From: Acorus gramineus
Lineage: Eukaryota; Streptophyta; Magnoliopsida; Acorales; Acoraceae
Direction: 5' to 3'
DNA length: 64,000 nt
Assembly: GCA_030737835.1 (NCBI GenBank)
Contig: JAUJYN010000045.1
Span: forward strand, 291,464 to 355,463
The notes beneath the pieces were generated by a model. It was not told the origin of the DNA. It was given only the letters and a program-made list of their open reading frames with translations, and made no database searches. This document shows positions 11,434 to 24,500 of this stretch, one piece after another (positions within the stretch are counted from its first letter, which is position 1; each line of letters begins with the position of its first letter). Both the position numbers and the translations under genes were made by a program.

Positions 11434-12241
11434 GTATTATTGAAAAACTGCCATTTCAGTCCCTGCCGTCACATGTGTTAACCCAGTGTATAGTCAACCC
11501 TAACCACGTATTGAAATTACCCTTACGCCCTTGCCCCTTATATGTGTTCTAACCCATCACATATGATTCTCTCTCACACACTCTCTCTCCCGTTTGCAGC
11601 CGATGATCGACCCCATGAACTCTGGCGAATGCACTGATCGAACACAAAAAACCCATCACGATTTGGTTCTCTCTCTTTCACAAATTATCTCTCTTTATCA
11701 CTCTCTCCCTCACACTCTTTCTCTCCCGCGAGTGGTTTGCGCATCCCTTTTAGGCGTTCGACCCCATGAACCTCGATGACCTATGAATTAGTATCACGGG
11801 AGGCATATGAAACATCTATCAATCGTTCCCCTCATACCTCTCTCAGTAAGTGCTTTAGGGTTTCTAAAATGTAAATCAATTATACTAGGGTTTTTGAAGT
11901 TTTCTTTTTGAAAATTTTTGTAGTTTTGAGTTTGATTTGGTATGGTTGTGATAAGGCATTGTAGGATTTCACATTGGGCATAATTTTGTGATTAGGGCTT
12001 TACCTGTTCACTGTTGAAATGGCATATGTGAGTTTTTTTTTTCTCTTTCGAATTGCACATTTGAACCAACAAATCCTCCTCTAAACTATGGCATTTCTAG
12101 TCTTGTTTTGGTTTTCACCTTTTCATTTTGATTTTGGGTTTTTTTTTTCCTTTGGTTTATATGGATTTTGAAATTTCTGATTTGGTTATGTTTAATTATT
12201 TATTTGGGTTTGTCTGTCTATTGGTTATTTGAATCAGTATA

Positions 12242-14926
12242 ATGGATGATTTGTATCATGTAACATTTCTATATGGTGGATATTGGAAGCCCGTGAAGTC
12301 ACGAAATGGACAGAACTATGTGGAGGGTAAACAGTTCACAAAAATGTTAGACCGTGATAAGATTGCGATGATAGATCTGTGGGATGATTTTTTCAGAGTG
12401 GTCGAATACAAACAGTACAAAATCCATCACTTTTACATATTTGTTGCCTAACCAATTGCCAAAAAAATACGTAGAGGTAAAAACAGATGCCCAATTACTG
12501 GATATATTCAAAGAGAATGAGATAACCCACAAGTTCAGTCTATATGTGATTAGCTCAGATAAAACAGCAGATGAGGTGGTCGAGGCTATTGAGAGGTCAA
12601 AGACAGTGAAGCAGTCAGATGTGGTGGACCTTGATATACATGAAGAAGAGGTGGTTGAGGCTGTTGAGAGGTCAGCAGAAGAAGAGGCTCAAAGGCTTGC
12701 ACAAGAAGAGAGTGAAAGACCCGCACCTACTAAGAGAGTGGTTGACACAGTTGATGAAGAAGGTATTGCAGAGATAGAAAGTGGTGCACAGCTTCCAATT
12801 GAACCAAGTAATGAAGAGTATGTCTTGTGTGGCTCTTTACCCAATGTTGATCAATTATTTGAAGATGATGGTGATGATATTCAAATTGGTGAAGATTTCT
12901 CTAGCAAGTCCCAATATCATGAGGAGGGGTTGGAGGGTGGGAGGGAGTCGTCTGATGAGGAGCTTGGAGGAGAGGAAAACACACATGAGGAGGAGTTGGA
13001 GTATGGTCAGAAGGAGCCTACTGTGCATGAAGAGATGGAGTACTCAGGTACTGACTCTGATGTGTCGGTTAGAGATTAGGGTGGTACTGTTTTGCACTAT
13101 GATCCAGAATTGCTAGTCATGGAGGTGGGATCACAATTTTCCAATGTGGAAGAATTTCGTAATGCACTAAAGCAGCATTGCATTCTGCATGAGTTTGGAG
13201 TAAAGTATATTAAGAATGACAAGTTCAGGGTGACAGCCAAGTGCCAGGGTGTCGATTGTCCATGGCGCATTCATGCCTCCGTCATACAGGACAATGTGAC
13301 ATTTGAAATGAAGACATTGATGAGTGACCACTCATGTACTAGTGTCAATAAAGTGGGCAATGAGATGGCAACATCAATTTGGCTTGCAACAAAGCTTGTT
13401 CCTATTTTACATAGAACCCTTGAAATGGGTGCCTCGAAGATGAAGATGGAGCTTCAACAAAAGTATCACCTTACATTACCCTATGGAAGGGTGTTGGCTG
13501 CTAGGGGAAAGGCAGTGGAGCTCATCTATGGCAAGGCTTCTGACTCATTCCATCTTGTTCCGGAGTTACAGCAGCAGTTGATTCAGTCAAACCCCAGATC
13601 CATTGTCATTTACTTGCTTGATGTTGACCACTCATTCATGAGATTCTTTGTTTGTTTGCATGCATGCTGTTCTGGATTTTTACAAGGGTGTAGGCCCTTC
13701 ATTGGGCTTGATGGATGCCACCTCAAGGGAGGTATAAGGGTATCTTGCTTAGCGCTACTGCCTTGGATGGAAACGGTAATTTATTTTCTTTGGCCTTTGC
13801 TATTGTTGAATCGGAGAGTGGAGAGACATGGAGGTGGTTTCTCGAGGGTTTATATGAGGCTATTGGGATGGTTGAAGGTTTAGCTTTCATGTCCGACAGG
13901 GACAAGGGCCTTGAAGCAGCAGTTCCCATAGTTTATCCTAGCGCAGAGCATCGCACATGTGTGACACTTGTACAAAAACTTCAAAAAGAAGCATCCAGGT
14001 GAGTTGCCTTAGAGACTAGTGTGGATGTGTGCCAATTCATACCACTTGTCAACATTCTTATCTCATATGATAGAGATTAGAAGGGCATCTCCATCAGCAA
14101 CAGCTTACCTTGAAGGAGTAAAAGGTCAAGTGTGGAGTAGACATCAATTCGGGACAGCAGCCAAATCCCATTACCTCACAAATAACTTGTCTGAGTCGTA
14201 CAATGCATGGATAAATAAGGCCAGACAACTGCATATTGTGGAGTTGGTTGACACCATTTGAGGGATGATAATGGTTAGGATGAACTATCGTCGATGCTTG
14301 GGAAGAAAATGGAAAGGCAAGCTTGTACCAAAAGCTTTCAGATATGTTCAGCAGATTTGTAAAGAGAAAGGAAACTACATTGTCAGAAGGAATTCTGATA
14401 TGCAAGCAGAGGTGGTGGGCCCAGAGAACACTTGTGTGGTGAACTTGGAGGACAAAACTTGCACTTGTAGAGCATGGCAGGTGACAGGGTTACCTTGTGA
14501 GCACTCTGCAGCATTTATTGCATCTGTTAGAGGATTGGACATCACATACTTTATTGATGACTACTATAGTGTTTAAAGATTTAGAGCTGCCTATGCCATT
14601 CCAGTGGGGGCTATGCCTGGTAGAGAGATGTGGGGTAGAGTGGAGCTCTCTTATGTGGTGGGTCCTCCAAAAACCATTCGTCCAAGAGGAAGGCCTAAAA
14701 AGAAGAGGATACGTGATCCAAATGAGAAAAGAAAGAGTAGACACAAGTGTACTAGGTGTTCTCAGTTTGGTCACCACAAGAACACATGCAAAAATCCAAT
14801 AACAGAAACAAGTAGTCAAGGAAGTACAAGACACATGAGGTATCCTATTAGCTAATTACATTGTCATTTATCTAGCATTGACATTCATTTATTCAATATT
14901 CATTTATCCAAATTTTCAATGTTTGA

Positions 14927-14957
<31 letters not shown>

Positions 14958-15513
14958 CAAGGATTCCAACATTTGTGAATACCACCAACTCTACAGAAGC
15001 ACAAACTCACACAGGAGCACCAATGAGAACAAGTGTGAATCTCAGTGGTATGACCATTCACTCATCTGTAGGAGAATTTCATACTAGAACAAGCATCAGA
15101 CCATTTAGTTCTCAATCGAGCATGTCTGCCAATTCAACAAGCATGAGTGGATTCCCAAATGCAATTAATTTTGGTGGAATGTCAGCTCAAACAACTAGTG
15201 GTGGAATGAGGTATATCCCTGGCTAATGTGATATTATAGCCATTAGTTTGCCTTAGATTAGTAATTCTATGTGTTTATTTTCCTAATTTCAGTTTTAGCA
15301 TTGGAGGACTGAATGTTAGTGGTCCAAGTACACAAACAAGTGTACACCATTCAAGGTATAACATTGTGCTGCTTAGTTTGATGTGTTCACTGGATCTACA
15401 TGCAAATTTTTTTAATGCAATTTGTTTTACGCTCTATTATCAGGTCCAGTATGGGAGGTAGAAGAGGTAAATTCCTTCCCAAAAGAGGTGGTAGTCATGC
15501 CAGTAACATCTGA
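12242..15513 (+). pseudogene. MuDR-type transposase, decayed
   Basis: Reading order: an N-terminal PB1-like piece from 12242 (MDDLYHVTFLYGGYWKP); an acidic linker; a MuDR domain from about 13113 (VGSQFSNVEEFRNALKQH...CPWRIHAS); the MULE catalytic core (FIGLDGCHLKG with the first Asp, AFMSDRDKGLEAA with the second, then HRTCVTLVQKL); a SWIM zinc finger at about 14433-14515 (CTCRAWQVTGLPCEH); a CCHC knuckle at about 14745-14790 (CTRCSQFGHHKNTC). Small 3' exons near 14950-15226, 15290-15356 and 15443-15513 encode a Ser/Gly-rich tail. In-frame stops lie at 13077-13079, 14259-14261 and 14574-14576. Frame changes lie near 12420, 13730 and 14000. Two of the stops fit C-to-T decay of CGA and CAA codons. 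The family cuts and pastes Mutator-type elements. Confidence 0.92.
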
Positions 15514-15651
15514 AAGGTTAGTGTTCTTCTTGTATACTGACAGCTAAGTTATTAAACATTGGGTGTGGGATGCTAATGATTCTCAGTTCAATGTTAGGGA
15601 GATTTTTTTGCTAGAGAAAGTCATATTCCAGTCTGGATGATGATGTTGCAA

Positions 15652-15725
15652 TCTGGGAAGCAGTGATGTATGAGAGGAAGAAGTGCAGTCTGGGAAGCAA
15701 TGATGTATGAGAGGAAGAAGTGCTT
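15652..15725. repeat. Two-copy 37-bp tandem repeat in the MULE
   Basis: Two adjacent copies begin tctgggaagcartgatgtat and differ at very few positions. They lie after the last transposase exon. Confidence 0.85.
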
Positions 15726-16356
15726 CATTGTAGGAATCATATTCTAGTCTGTTTTGAACTATGTATGCAGTCAGAATGTAATGTGTTAAACAATCAGTGT
15801 CTGGATGTTTTGAACTATGTATGTAGTCTAAATGAATGTAATGTGTTTTAATCAATGTATGCAGTATGCAGTCTGTGATTTGTCTTTATAGATGTTGAAC
15901 TTCTATAATATAGTATGAAAGTATGTAGTATTTACCTATGTATGCAGTCTGAAAGTATTCAACAGTTATAACTAGTTCAATGTATGTTTCAGTTTATGCA
16001 GTTTATACTACTAAAATGTGATGTTGTTTTGCATATGTGTGATGTATATTTGCCAATTTGATGTGAAATGTAATCTATTATGCAGTGTAAGGGAGCAGGT
16101 GGATCAACAATGTAGCTTGCACTGCAATTTAATTTGTAGCTGCAATGTAGCATGTACTGTAATTAAATACTTTAATTTACTCATATTAAATCTACACTCA
16201 ATTACAAATCTCTACTATAATTAGTTACATATCTACACTCATATTTAATCTGGAATTTAATATGTACTCATATAGGATTTAATATAATGCATACTAGACA
16301 ATGACTAGGTTAGGATTATAAGAAAACTACAACAATAGTTCATTACATAACTCAAC

Positions 16357-16792
16357 TTAGAAAGACTTCATATACATATACATCATTGAAATCATGAAAT
16401 GCACAACTACAAAGACCAGTATCACATTCAATTTCTTATTCAGACTTTGCAACAAATTGAGCTTTTTCTGCATTGATTCTTCAAGGCCAATGAGTTGATA
16501 CTTGATATCGATGGTAGAGTGATTCGGATCGTCCACCCATTCAAAGAAATTACAATCTGCTGGAGTCTACATTAAAAACTAGTAAGAATAAGTACCCATG
16601 CATTTAGGCAAATAGTCAGTATAAATGGAATCTAAAATGAAACTGACATACCCTGTACATGGGGCAAGAGTAAAACCTACAACCTTTATTTTGTTCTTGA
16701 CGAGAGGTCTTGACAACACAGTCACCCTTCTTGCATCGACATAGACGTGGGGGAACGTATGCATACAAGGGCCTAAACGCACTACTAGATCC
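16357..16792 (-). CDS. GRF-type zinc finger protein with C-terminal membrane segment, carried by the MULE
   Basis: Two minus-strand exons, up to 16652 and 16566-16357, join in phase 0 across a GT-AG intron (AGG|gtatgtc ... atgtag|ACT). The joined frame reads CRCKKGDCVVKTSR, then GCRFYSCPMYR, then across the splice DCNFFEWVDD. These are the Cys, GxRFYxC and FFEW marks of the GRF zinc finger, which binds single-stranded nucleic acid in other proteins. A short coiled coil follows (QLIGLEESMQKKLNLLQSL). After it comes a hydrophobic segment, VILVFVVVHFMISMMYMYM, and a stop. The 5' end is uncertain. The frame is open to 16792, where a possible acceptor (ctatag) lies, and an upstream first exon is likely. 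No break is seen in the two exons, in contrast with the transposase. Confidence 0.75.
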
Positions 16793-17402
16793 CTATAGAA
16801 ACCCAAACAAAGTCTGGTTTAAACATTTCATCGAACATATAAACTGCAATGAAAAGGAAACTAAAAAACTTGTAAATGGCAGCCCTGTTTTGGCATTTCA
16901 TCGAACATGTTCAAGTTTTCAAAAGAAAATGAAAAACTCCTTACAACATCCTTTACAGAGTCTTTGGGGATGAATTTGCAATGATGACACTTAATGAAGA
17001 GAAAGAGAAGGTTTACAATGGTGAAAGGCTATCGGTGGTGGTGACACAGTGTCGGATTCCTTGTCGGGGGTGGTGACACACCGCGGGATTTCCTTGTCAG
17101 GGGTGGTGATCGGGGGTGGTAAAAGGTTGCATATCGGAGGGCATTTGAAGCAAAGTTTCCTTCCAACGGTCACTTTTTTTACCGTTGTCGATGATGATGG
17201 ATGGTGGTGGTCTTTTGTAGAGAAGGCAGGGGTATATTCGACTACCTAGGGACTAAATCAGATTTTCCAGAGATTGTAGGGACTGGATTGAACGTTGAAT
17301 TAGAAGACCACCATTACTAGACGGAATATTCGTACAAATATTCCCTGGAAACTAACTGATTTTTAACCCAGGGACTAAATCAGTTAACCAAATATACTTT
17401 AA

Positions 17403-17484
17403 GGGGACCTGTGATGATTAAATAATTTTGCAGGGACTAAAACCGATTTAGCAAAGTTTACAGAGAGTTATATCGATTTTTCCC
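17403..17484. repeat. Right terminal inverted repeat of the MULE
   Basis: This is the inverse of 11352-11433. It is followed by the second 9-bp target copy at 17485-17493. Confidence 0.92.
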
Positions 17485-17770
17485 AATGCATAAGTGTAGT
17501 AATAGAATAGAGAAAGGATCACCGGTCCAAAAGGAGAGGATCCAATCTCTTGTATTTTTGAGATTTGATTTGATCTCACAAGGTTTCAAAATTTCAATCT
17601 CTCTCCACGATTTTCAAGCATGTATAATAAACTCACAAGGTTTGTAGAATGAAACACAAAAGTACTGTTTCAATGGAGACATTAGCTACTAGGCAAATAT
17701 ATACAATCAGTCTCACATTTTTCATAAAAATCAATCCAAAGATGGGATAAAAATTGAGAGCAATTGATGA

Positions 17771-18188
17771 CTAAGAGTCCATTTGGATGTAGGATCCCAA
17801 ACTCTGCGTTGCTACTAATATGTGTTTGAGAATGAAACACACTCTTGGACACGTCATAAAAGCAGTCCAACATAGATTACAGAAGCTGCATACGCACATT
17901 ACTAAATATCCTTCATTTTATAATGTCAAGTTTTTTTTTATGGGGTCAATAATTGGAAAATAGAAAAGACCATGGGCAAAAGAGTAAAATCAAATGTCTC
18001 AAAATGGGTCAGTAGTCTACATTTTCAAAATCGTATTTTTAAGGTGTTTGAATCCATATTTGCACGGTGAAAGCAGAAGGGGTGTGTTGCTGTTACAAAC
18101 ACATGGAGGTGTTTGGGACAGCGATTCAACTCCTCACTGATTCCACGACACATAAACACTCCCACCATACATCCAAACAGGCCTTAAG
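17771..18188. mobile_element. Possible hAT-like MITE between the MULE and the MORC gene
   Basis: The left end is taagagtccatttggatgta. The right end, read on the other strand, is taaggcctgtttggatgtat. No coding capacity or clean target duplication is seen. Confidence 0.4.
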
Positions 18189-18418
18189 GCCAACCCATTT
18201 GAATCCATGTTTGACCAATTGTGCATTTCAAATCTCACAAACGCGAAATGCTAATCCAAACTCACACTCCACGTTTGCATTCACATGGCCGCTTGTAAAA
18301 AAAGACGACTTTTGAAAAGCTATGAAAACATGCTTTGTAAAAGCTGAGGGGGGATTACATGAGCTCCAGGCTTACTAGTATCCACTGTACAGGGGCTAAC
18401 AATGAATAATAATAATAA

Positions 18419-18435
18419 AACTATCTATCTATCTA
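18419..18435. repeat. (CTAT)4 microsatellite
   Basis: A short tetranucleotide run in the presumed 3' flank of the MORC gene. Confidence 0.8.
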
Positions 18436-18571
18436 TACATGACATGCAAAATCAAGAACTCAATGAAAGAAGAGACTGTGCTGCCACTGGATACCGCAAC
18501 TTGGTTTCAGGAGGGGTTCCTACAAGATTGGCTGATCCAGTCCATTGAAGTTATCAGTTGCGCCAAGGAAT

Positions 18572-21500
18572 TCAGGTTTGATATTTTTTCTTCAGAATGA
18601 TCAACTGCTCTTGCAACTCGTTTATGGTATTCGAGTTCTCCTGAAACATACATCATATGAAAAAAGGGATGAGCAAATGATCAAAAGAGTTGATCTCTAT
18701 GCAAGCGATGTGACATTTTTTTGTTTATTCCTCACCTTGACTTTCTTTCTCAAGTTCTCCTCTTCCCTGTCCCGCCGACTCCTTTCTTCCGAAAAAATCT
18801 CTATGATAGCTTCATTCTCTCTGTTTGCCTCTTCCAACTTATTTTTTGCTTCTTCAAGCTTTGTTTAGGAGAAAAAAATCAAGGGAGGATTTAGAAACAG
18901 TGAAAATGCCATCTGAGAAATGCAATTCTTCTGAACCTAATTTAGTAGTGAAAAAACACAACAAATTTGGTAGACTCACTAGGACTTAATTGATACTACA
19001 ATAAAATGGTAAGGTATGCTGCATGGCATGCAAGTGTACAAAGGGTTGGATTAAAATAACGGTTGAGGTGATTGAAGATACTGTTTTCCATTTTTCAGTT
19101 TTATGGTACTGCAATGGCATTTAAGTTTAATGGCAATGAATGAATCTCATAACCCAACTTAAACTATACTCAATTCCTCACCAAATCGACATGTCACGCT
19201 CTAAAGACCGGAATCACCGGATATATCGAATTCTGCATATTGCCTACTCAGTGTTTGACATCTGAAAGATTATGAATCAATTATTGAAGCCCAATACATG
19301 AAAACCCACAGCCATATATTCCATTTTTGCTTTCATAATACTATCCTACTAGTGTTGAAAATGGCAAAGGACTTAGATGATGCACTAAACATGATGCCTC
19401 TCATTCTATACCTATCAAATCGCCTGTGAGGGAGCAAAAACGTCCAGCATAGAACTAACTTTGAGAAAGCCATCAGCTGCCTCTCAGGTATGTCACAATT
19501 CTAACCATATATTTTTTTTTCTTTTTGAGACCGACCATAGATTAAATTAAGCAACAAAAAACATAAATAAAAAAAAACAAATGGGGAAAACAACGCAAGC
19601 ACAGTGCATAAAATGCACTGCATGTTCACCTTCCCCTAGCAAACCTTTTCCATCAGTTAATTGAGAACTATTAAATTACCATGTCAAATAAAAATAACCA
19701 TAAAAGAGAGGGAAAACAAAGTTGTTGGAGAAAACAAAAAACAGGGAATGGCTATCAAGTCAAAAACATCCAACACAAATACATGACAGGAGCAGGTAAC
19801 ACACCTGTACATTCAGGCTCTTGGCTCGATCGTTCTCACATTCAACCAAAGCTTCCAATTTCTTAATTCTGAGATGATAAAAAGTTTGAATTGAAGTTGA
19901 AAATATAATAACACAAAGAGCAGAATAAAAAAATGACATGTTTCACCTGTCCTTTAGTTCCTTGTTTTCTTTTTTCAGTTCTTCTAAACTCTCGTCGGAT
20001 TGGCAAGCATCAGATTTGCTTCCATGATTTGTCATACTTACAACCTGACAAGTAAATAAAATCAGGAACTAAAGTTCTTGTTATACAACCTGACAAGTAA
20101 ATAAAATCAGAAACTAAAGTTCACTGAACCAAATCATCTAACTAAAGACATGTCTCATGCAGTTCAAAGCCTAGATGATTGCAGATTTCCTCAAATAAAT
20201 GCAAGGTGAAAGAAAATTAAACTAAAAATGGCCAACTTCAATGCTATGTCCATAAATAGGGTTCAAATAACACAATTATGAGTAGGATTAACAATAAATA
20301 TTGCTCAAAAGATTAGAAGAAGGGCCACAAAAATTACAAGAGGGGTAATCATTTATAAACTTAACAAGAAAGCCCATAAAATCTTATGATTTCCAACCAT
20401 TATTGATAAACTTAACAAGAACGACCATGATATCCAATGATTTCCATCCGCTATTGACACAACCCTATGATTTCTAGTGGTCAAACTGTGCCCAGAATTA
20501 TAAACTCAACAAGTACATCCATAAAATCCACAAAAATCCACCCCGATAACTAAGATGTTCCAAAATGACTTCAATGCAAATGAAGATTGTATTGACCAGG
20601 GAACAAAACAGGTGGAAAAGAAAACAAACTGGAAGCAATTTTCCAATTAGAATATTTAAGGATATGCAAACAGTTTAACGTCAAAGTACATGGTAATTGG
20701 AGAACCTCAGATGAGGGAAAATCTATTTGGATGACTAATGAAATCAGCCACCCTAAAAATTAAGACATTTCTACACTGATACCAGTATAAAAAGTTTTAC
20801 ACTGACAGCTGAAGTTGAGAAATTACCCTTGAACGAAGTAATCTGGTGGTTCCCTCGCTGACGGGAGAATGATTTTCTATGCCATTCACTTTCAGATGGG
20901 AGGATGATGGAGATGCAAAAGAACTCTCTTTCTGGAATGATTTTCCTAAAAGAGAACCCTTATTTCCCATGGATCCATTTACAGGTCTGTCAATAGGGTT
21001 GACTTCAATATCAGAGTCACTCTCATCACTTGAAATAGTTGAATTCTCATGAAAACTTGATCTTCGAGAACGTGTTCCTCTGCCACTCTTTTGTGCTGGA
21101 GAGGGGATATGTCCATTTGCTTGTTTTGCATTCCTTGTTTTGGCAAACCGAGTATCACCTTTTCCCATTTCTCTGTTGTCTGTCCGTTGATTGAATTTAT
21201 AAGAAGATTTAGTTGGGTTAAGCGACTTGTTGCCATTCATGCTTGGGGGAGGAGCTTTATTTTTATGCTGCGCCAACGACCGAGGAGTCTCAGGAGAACT
21301 ATCTGTAGAAATACATTAAGCAACAAAGAAAGTTCTATGAACAATGCATAAGAGTAGTCAAATTATCATCATCAGAATTGGCACACTGAGTCAGTTACCT
21401 CTATCGAAAGATCCATTTACAAGTTTCTTATTACGCCTCGGAGCATAGCCAATTCTATGACAATTTGTAGACCTGAATCCAAAAGGTAAATTAACATAAG

Positions 21501-24500
21501 AAAATGAAAAACACTCATTTCTAGTTCCGTTAATATCCAACACATGAGCATGAAGAACAAACCAATATTGTTTTTGCATATGCACCAACCGCGCCTCAAG
21601 TCTTGCAAGCATTGTGGTTCGTTCAAAACCTTGTTTATCATGGGCTGGTTCAATGAAATTAGCTTCTAACAAACCTGTGTATATCAATGAAAAAAATTGG
21701 AACAAACTCAGTTTCGACAAATAGAAAAGATAAAATAAATAAACAAAATGTGAGGTTTCTACCTATGACTCCACGACCATCACTTCCAGCAGCATGCCAC
21801 ACCCTCCAAAAAGGCTGAGTAAAGAATCAATTGTTATTGGGAAAGACAAAAGAACAAGATCAGTTTTGTATCAGGTTTATATATTTCACTAAATAGCAGG
21901 GCATGTGAAAACTGAAAAGAAACAAGTTGATAAACCAACATAATCAAGATCATTTTTTTAAACACATTCTAAAAATTTTAATTGCACTGAACAAAAGATC
22001 CCGAACATAATCAAACCTTGATGTTGTGCTCAAAAAAAAAAAAAAAAGAATCAAACCTTGATGAGTCGATTTTTATGATAAACGTTGAATCCTTGAACAT
22101 CAATATGATCTTTAGCATCCTTCACAAACCCAATAGTCACAACAGCAAAGATCTATACAATAAAACACACCATGATTAGGATACGAATTACCAAAAAGTG
22201 CAATAAATTTATAAGTGCCAGTTGTGGAGTCATACATTTGGATCCTTGATAGGAGTCCCATCAGGACCTGCTTGTGGCCTATAGGTAATCTCCTGCTTCA
22301 ACATCATATCATTAACTATGTTGTGATACTGAACATCTTTTCCTCGTAAAGTAATCTTAAATCCCCGTGGGAGAGTGAGGTAGAGAATTGATGCATAACT
22401 CTGCACATTGAAGATGATAACTAAATGCAAGAGATGAAACAAGCTCACATAACAATTTATTAATTCATTTTCTGTTTCTATTGCGTACAAGAAGAATAAC
22501 AATATGTTTATATTAGACCAAATAAGAACACTTATTTAGTTGACCAATTAAAATGCAACCAGCTAAATCTGTATTTGAAAGTTTGGATCATGGCAGAAGA
22601 TACAGCTATGTCTAATGAACATGCCGAAAAAATCGATATATCGACATGGGTCCCAAACAATATATCGATTTTTTTTTGCTGAAATATGAGAAAATGAAAA
22701 GGAAAAAAAACAAAGAAAGATACAATAAGAAAAATTTGTTAAAAAGGGGGAAAATGGAGAACAACAATTGCATATTTATTTATGAATATTTTGGATAGTT
22801 TTGGTAAGAAAGCCTTCAACTAGTCCACCAAAGTCCAGGATAAAAGCATTCAAGAACTCCCACCAAAGTCCTCAAACTAGTCCACCAAGAAAAAAAAAAT
22901 TTGGGGATTTTTGATGGATTTTTTTTAGAATTTTAGATTTTTTTAAAAAAAAATTATTTGGGCACTTTTAGGGATAGAAGGGATTTTGGGAGAATTTGTT
23001 TGCTAAATGTGAGTAGTAGAGGGTGTGTAGAAGAGATTAAGTAGTAGAGAAGAAGATTGTTGATTTGTAATGAAAATGGAGGTTTGGAGAGGTAGTAGAG
23101 AAAATGAGTGGTTCAAATGGAAAAAAAAGGAGAGGTTTTTTTATTAAAAAAAATCACATGTTTTGTTGCCCGTTGGGGTCCAACGGGTGGGTAGCTGTTT
23201 TTTTTTTTATTTTAAGGAAATGATAGATGTTCACACCTATAATATTAATAGGAGAATGAAAACCCGAAGCAGGGAAAACAAAGAACAACACCCACGCAAT
23301 TACATCATATTGTAGAGGAGATCTCTAACTATGATGCCCCAATACACAACCCAACAATCAGGAAACAACAAAAGAACCACCCGAAAAACATAAGGAACTC
23401 GCCCCTGCGCACCCGAAAAACACAAACAGGTGGATAGCTGTTGGACCCAACAGCTTTGTAGCCGTTGGATTTCCAACTGCCACATGTTTTTTATTCACAC
23501 CCGTTTCACGAAAAACTTGCAAAACAAATCAATTTAGCGATTCACTCTCTAAAATCAATATATCAATCGATATCTCGAGATATCGATTGATATTTTAAAC
23601 TATGAACGTACTTCTATAGGTAGCATGAAAATCAAGTAGTATTCTAAATAGGTGTTGCATACCCTGAGTGAATGCCGATAAGTAAGGAAGTGTCTGGAGT
23701 TTGGGAATTGTTGAGCCATCTGTATCTTCTTCTCATCCCGATTGACACCTCTAATTTGAATGTCCTGACATCACAATCATTACACTAATAAAAAATGGAT
23801 GCACATAAGACCAATTTAACTTCTCTCGAACTAAAGCATATATTGATGCCACGAAGCATGCATCTGGAAGATGCTTATAAATTCTTTGTCCACAGGAAAA
23901 GGTCAGATAAGATATTACATAAAAAGGAAAGAATGGGTCACTTACATAACGATCAGCACCAAAATCAAGTTCAAGGTCTCCTTGGTCATCCTCCCAGAGA
24001 CTGTATATTATTATTCGTGTTCCTTGGTCTTTCATTGATAGGAACTGCAAGTACAGCATTTAAATAAAAATTAATTACATCTTTTTAAACCTCCCATTTC
24101 AGAAAGATAAGTTCTCCTAATAAACAAAATCCAAAATATCCAATTAACCAAATCTAGCCCAATGGGGGCAGACACGAATCATGATTGTTTTCTGCTCATT
24201 GGTCATTGCATACCAAATACAACATAATAGGCAGTCAGGAAGCAACAAGTAAGTTTAACTAATCCATAAAGGGTGAAAGCAGATCATTGTAATAGATGGC
24301 CATGTTTATGGGTTTTATTTATTTATTTATTTTGGGGAAATTTTATATGGGGGGAATTAGTTGACACTGATTGAAGAAGGGGTTGGGTGGTGAAGGATAT
24401 TTGAGATTGTTTATGTAATGTTATTAATGCATTTTGATCTTCTTGTTTTTCTTTGTTTCTTTAAAAATCCCCCATATACTTTAATTGTAGTTATACCTCT

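Larger units (their letters stand above)
11352..17484 (+). mobile_element. Mutator-like element (MULE), 6.1 kb, both ends and 9-bp target duplication present
   Basis: Both ends read inward as GGGAAAAATYGATATAACTC and stay alike for about 82 bp (11352-11433 and 17403-17484). They are flanked by a perfect 9-bp duplication, aatgcataa, at 11343-11351 and 17485-17493. Nine-base duplications are the hallmark of Mutator insertion. The element holds a decayed MuDR-type transposase on the plus strand (12242-15513). A GRF zinc-finger ORF lies on the minus strand (16357-16792), so the two face each other. An (AT)n run at 14929-14955 and a 37-bp tandem repeat at 15652-15725 lie inside. The perfect target duplication suggests a fairly recent insertion, while the transposase has several breaks and cannot work as it stands. 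Confidence 0.95.
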
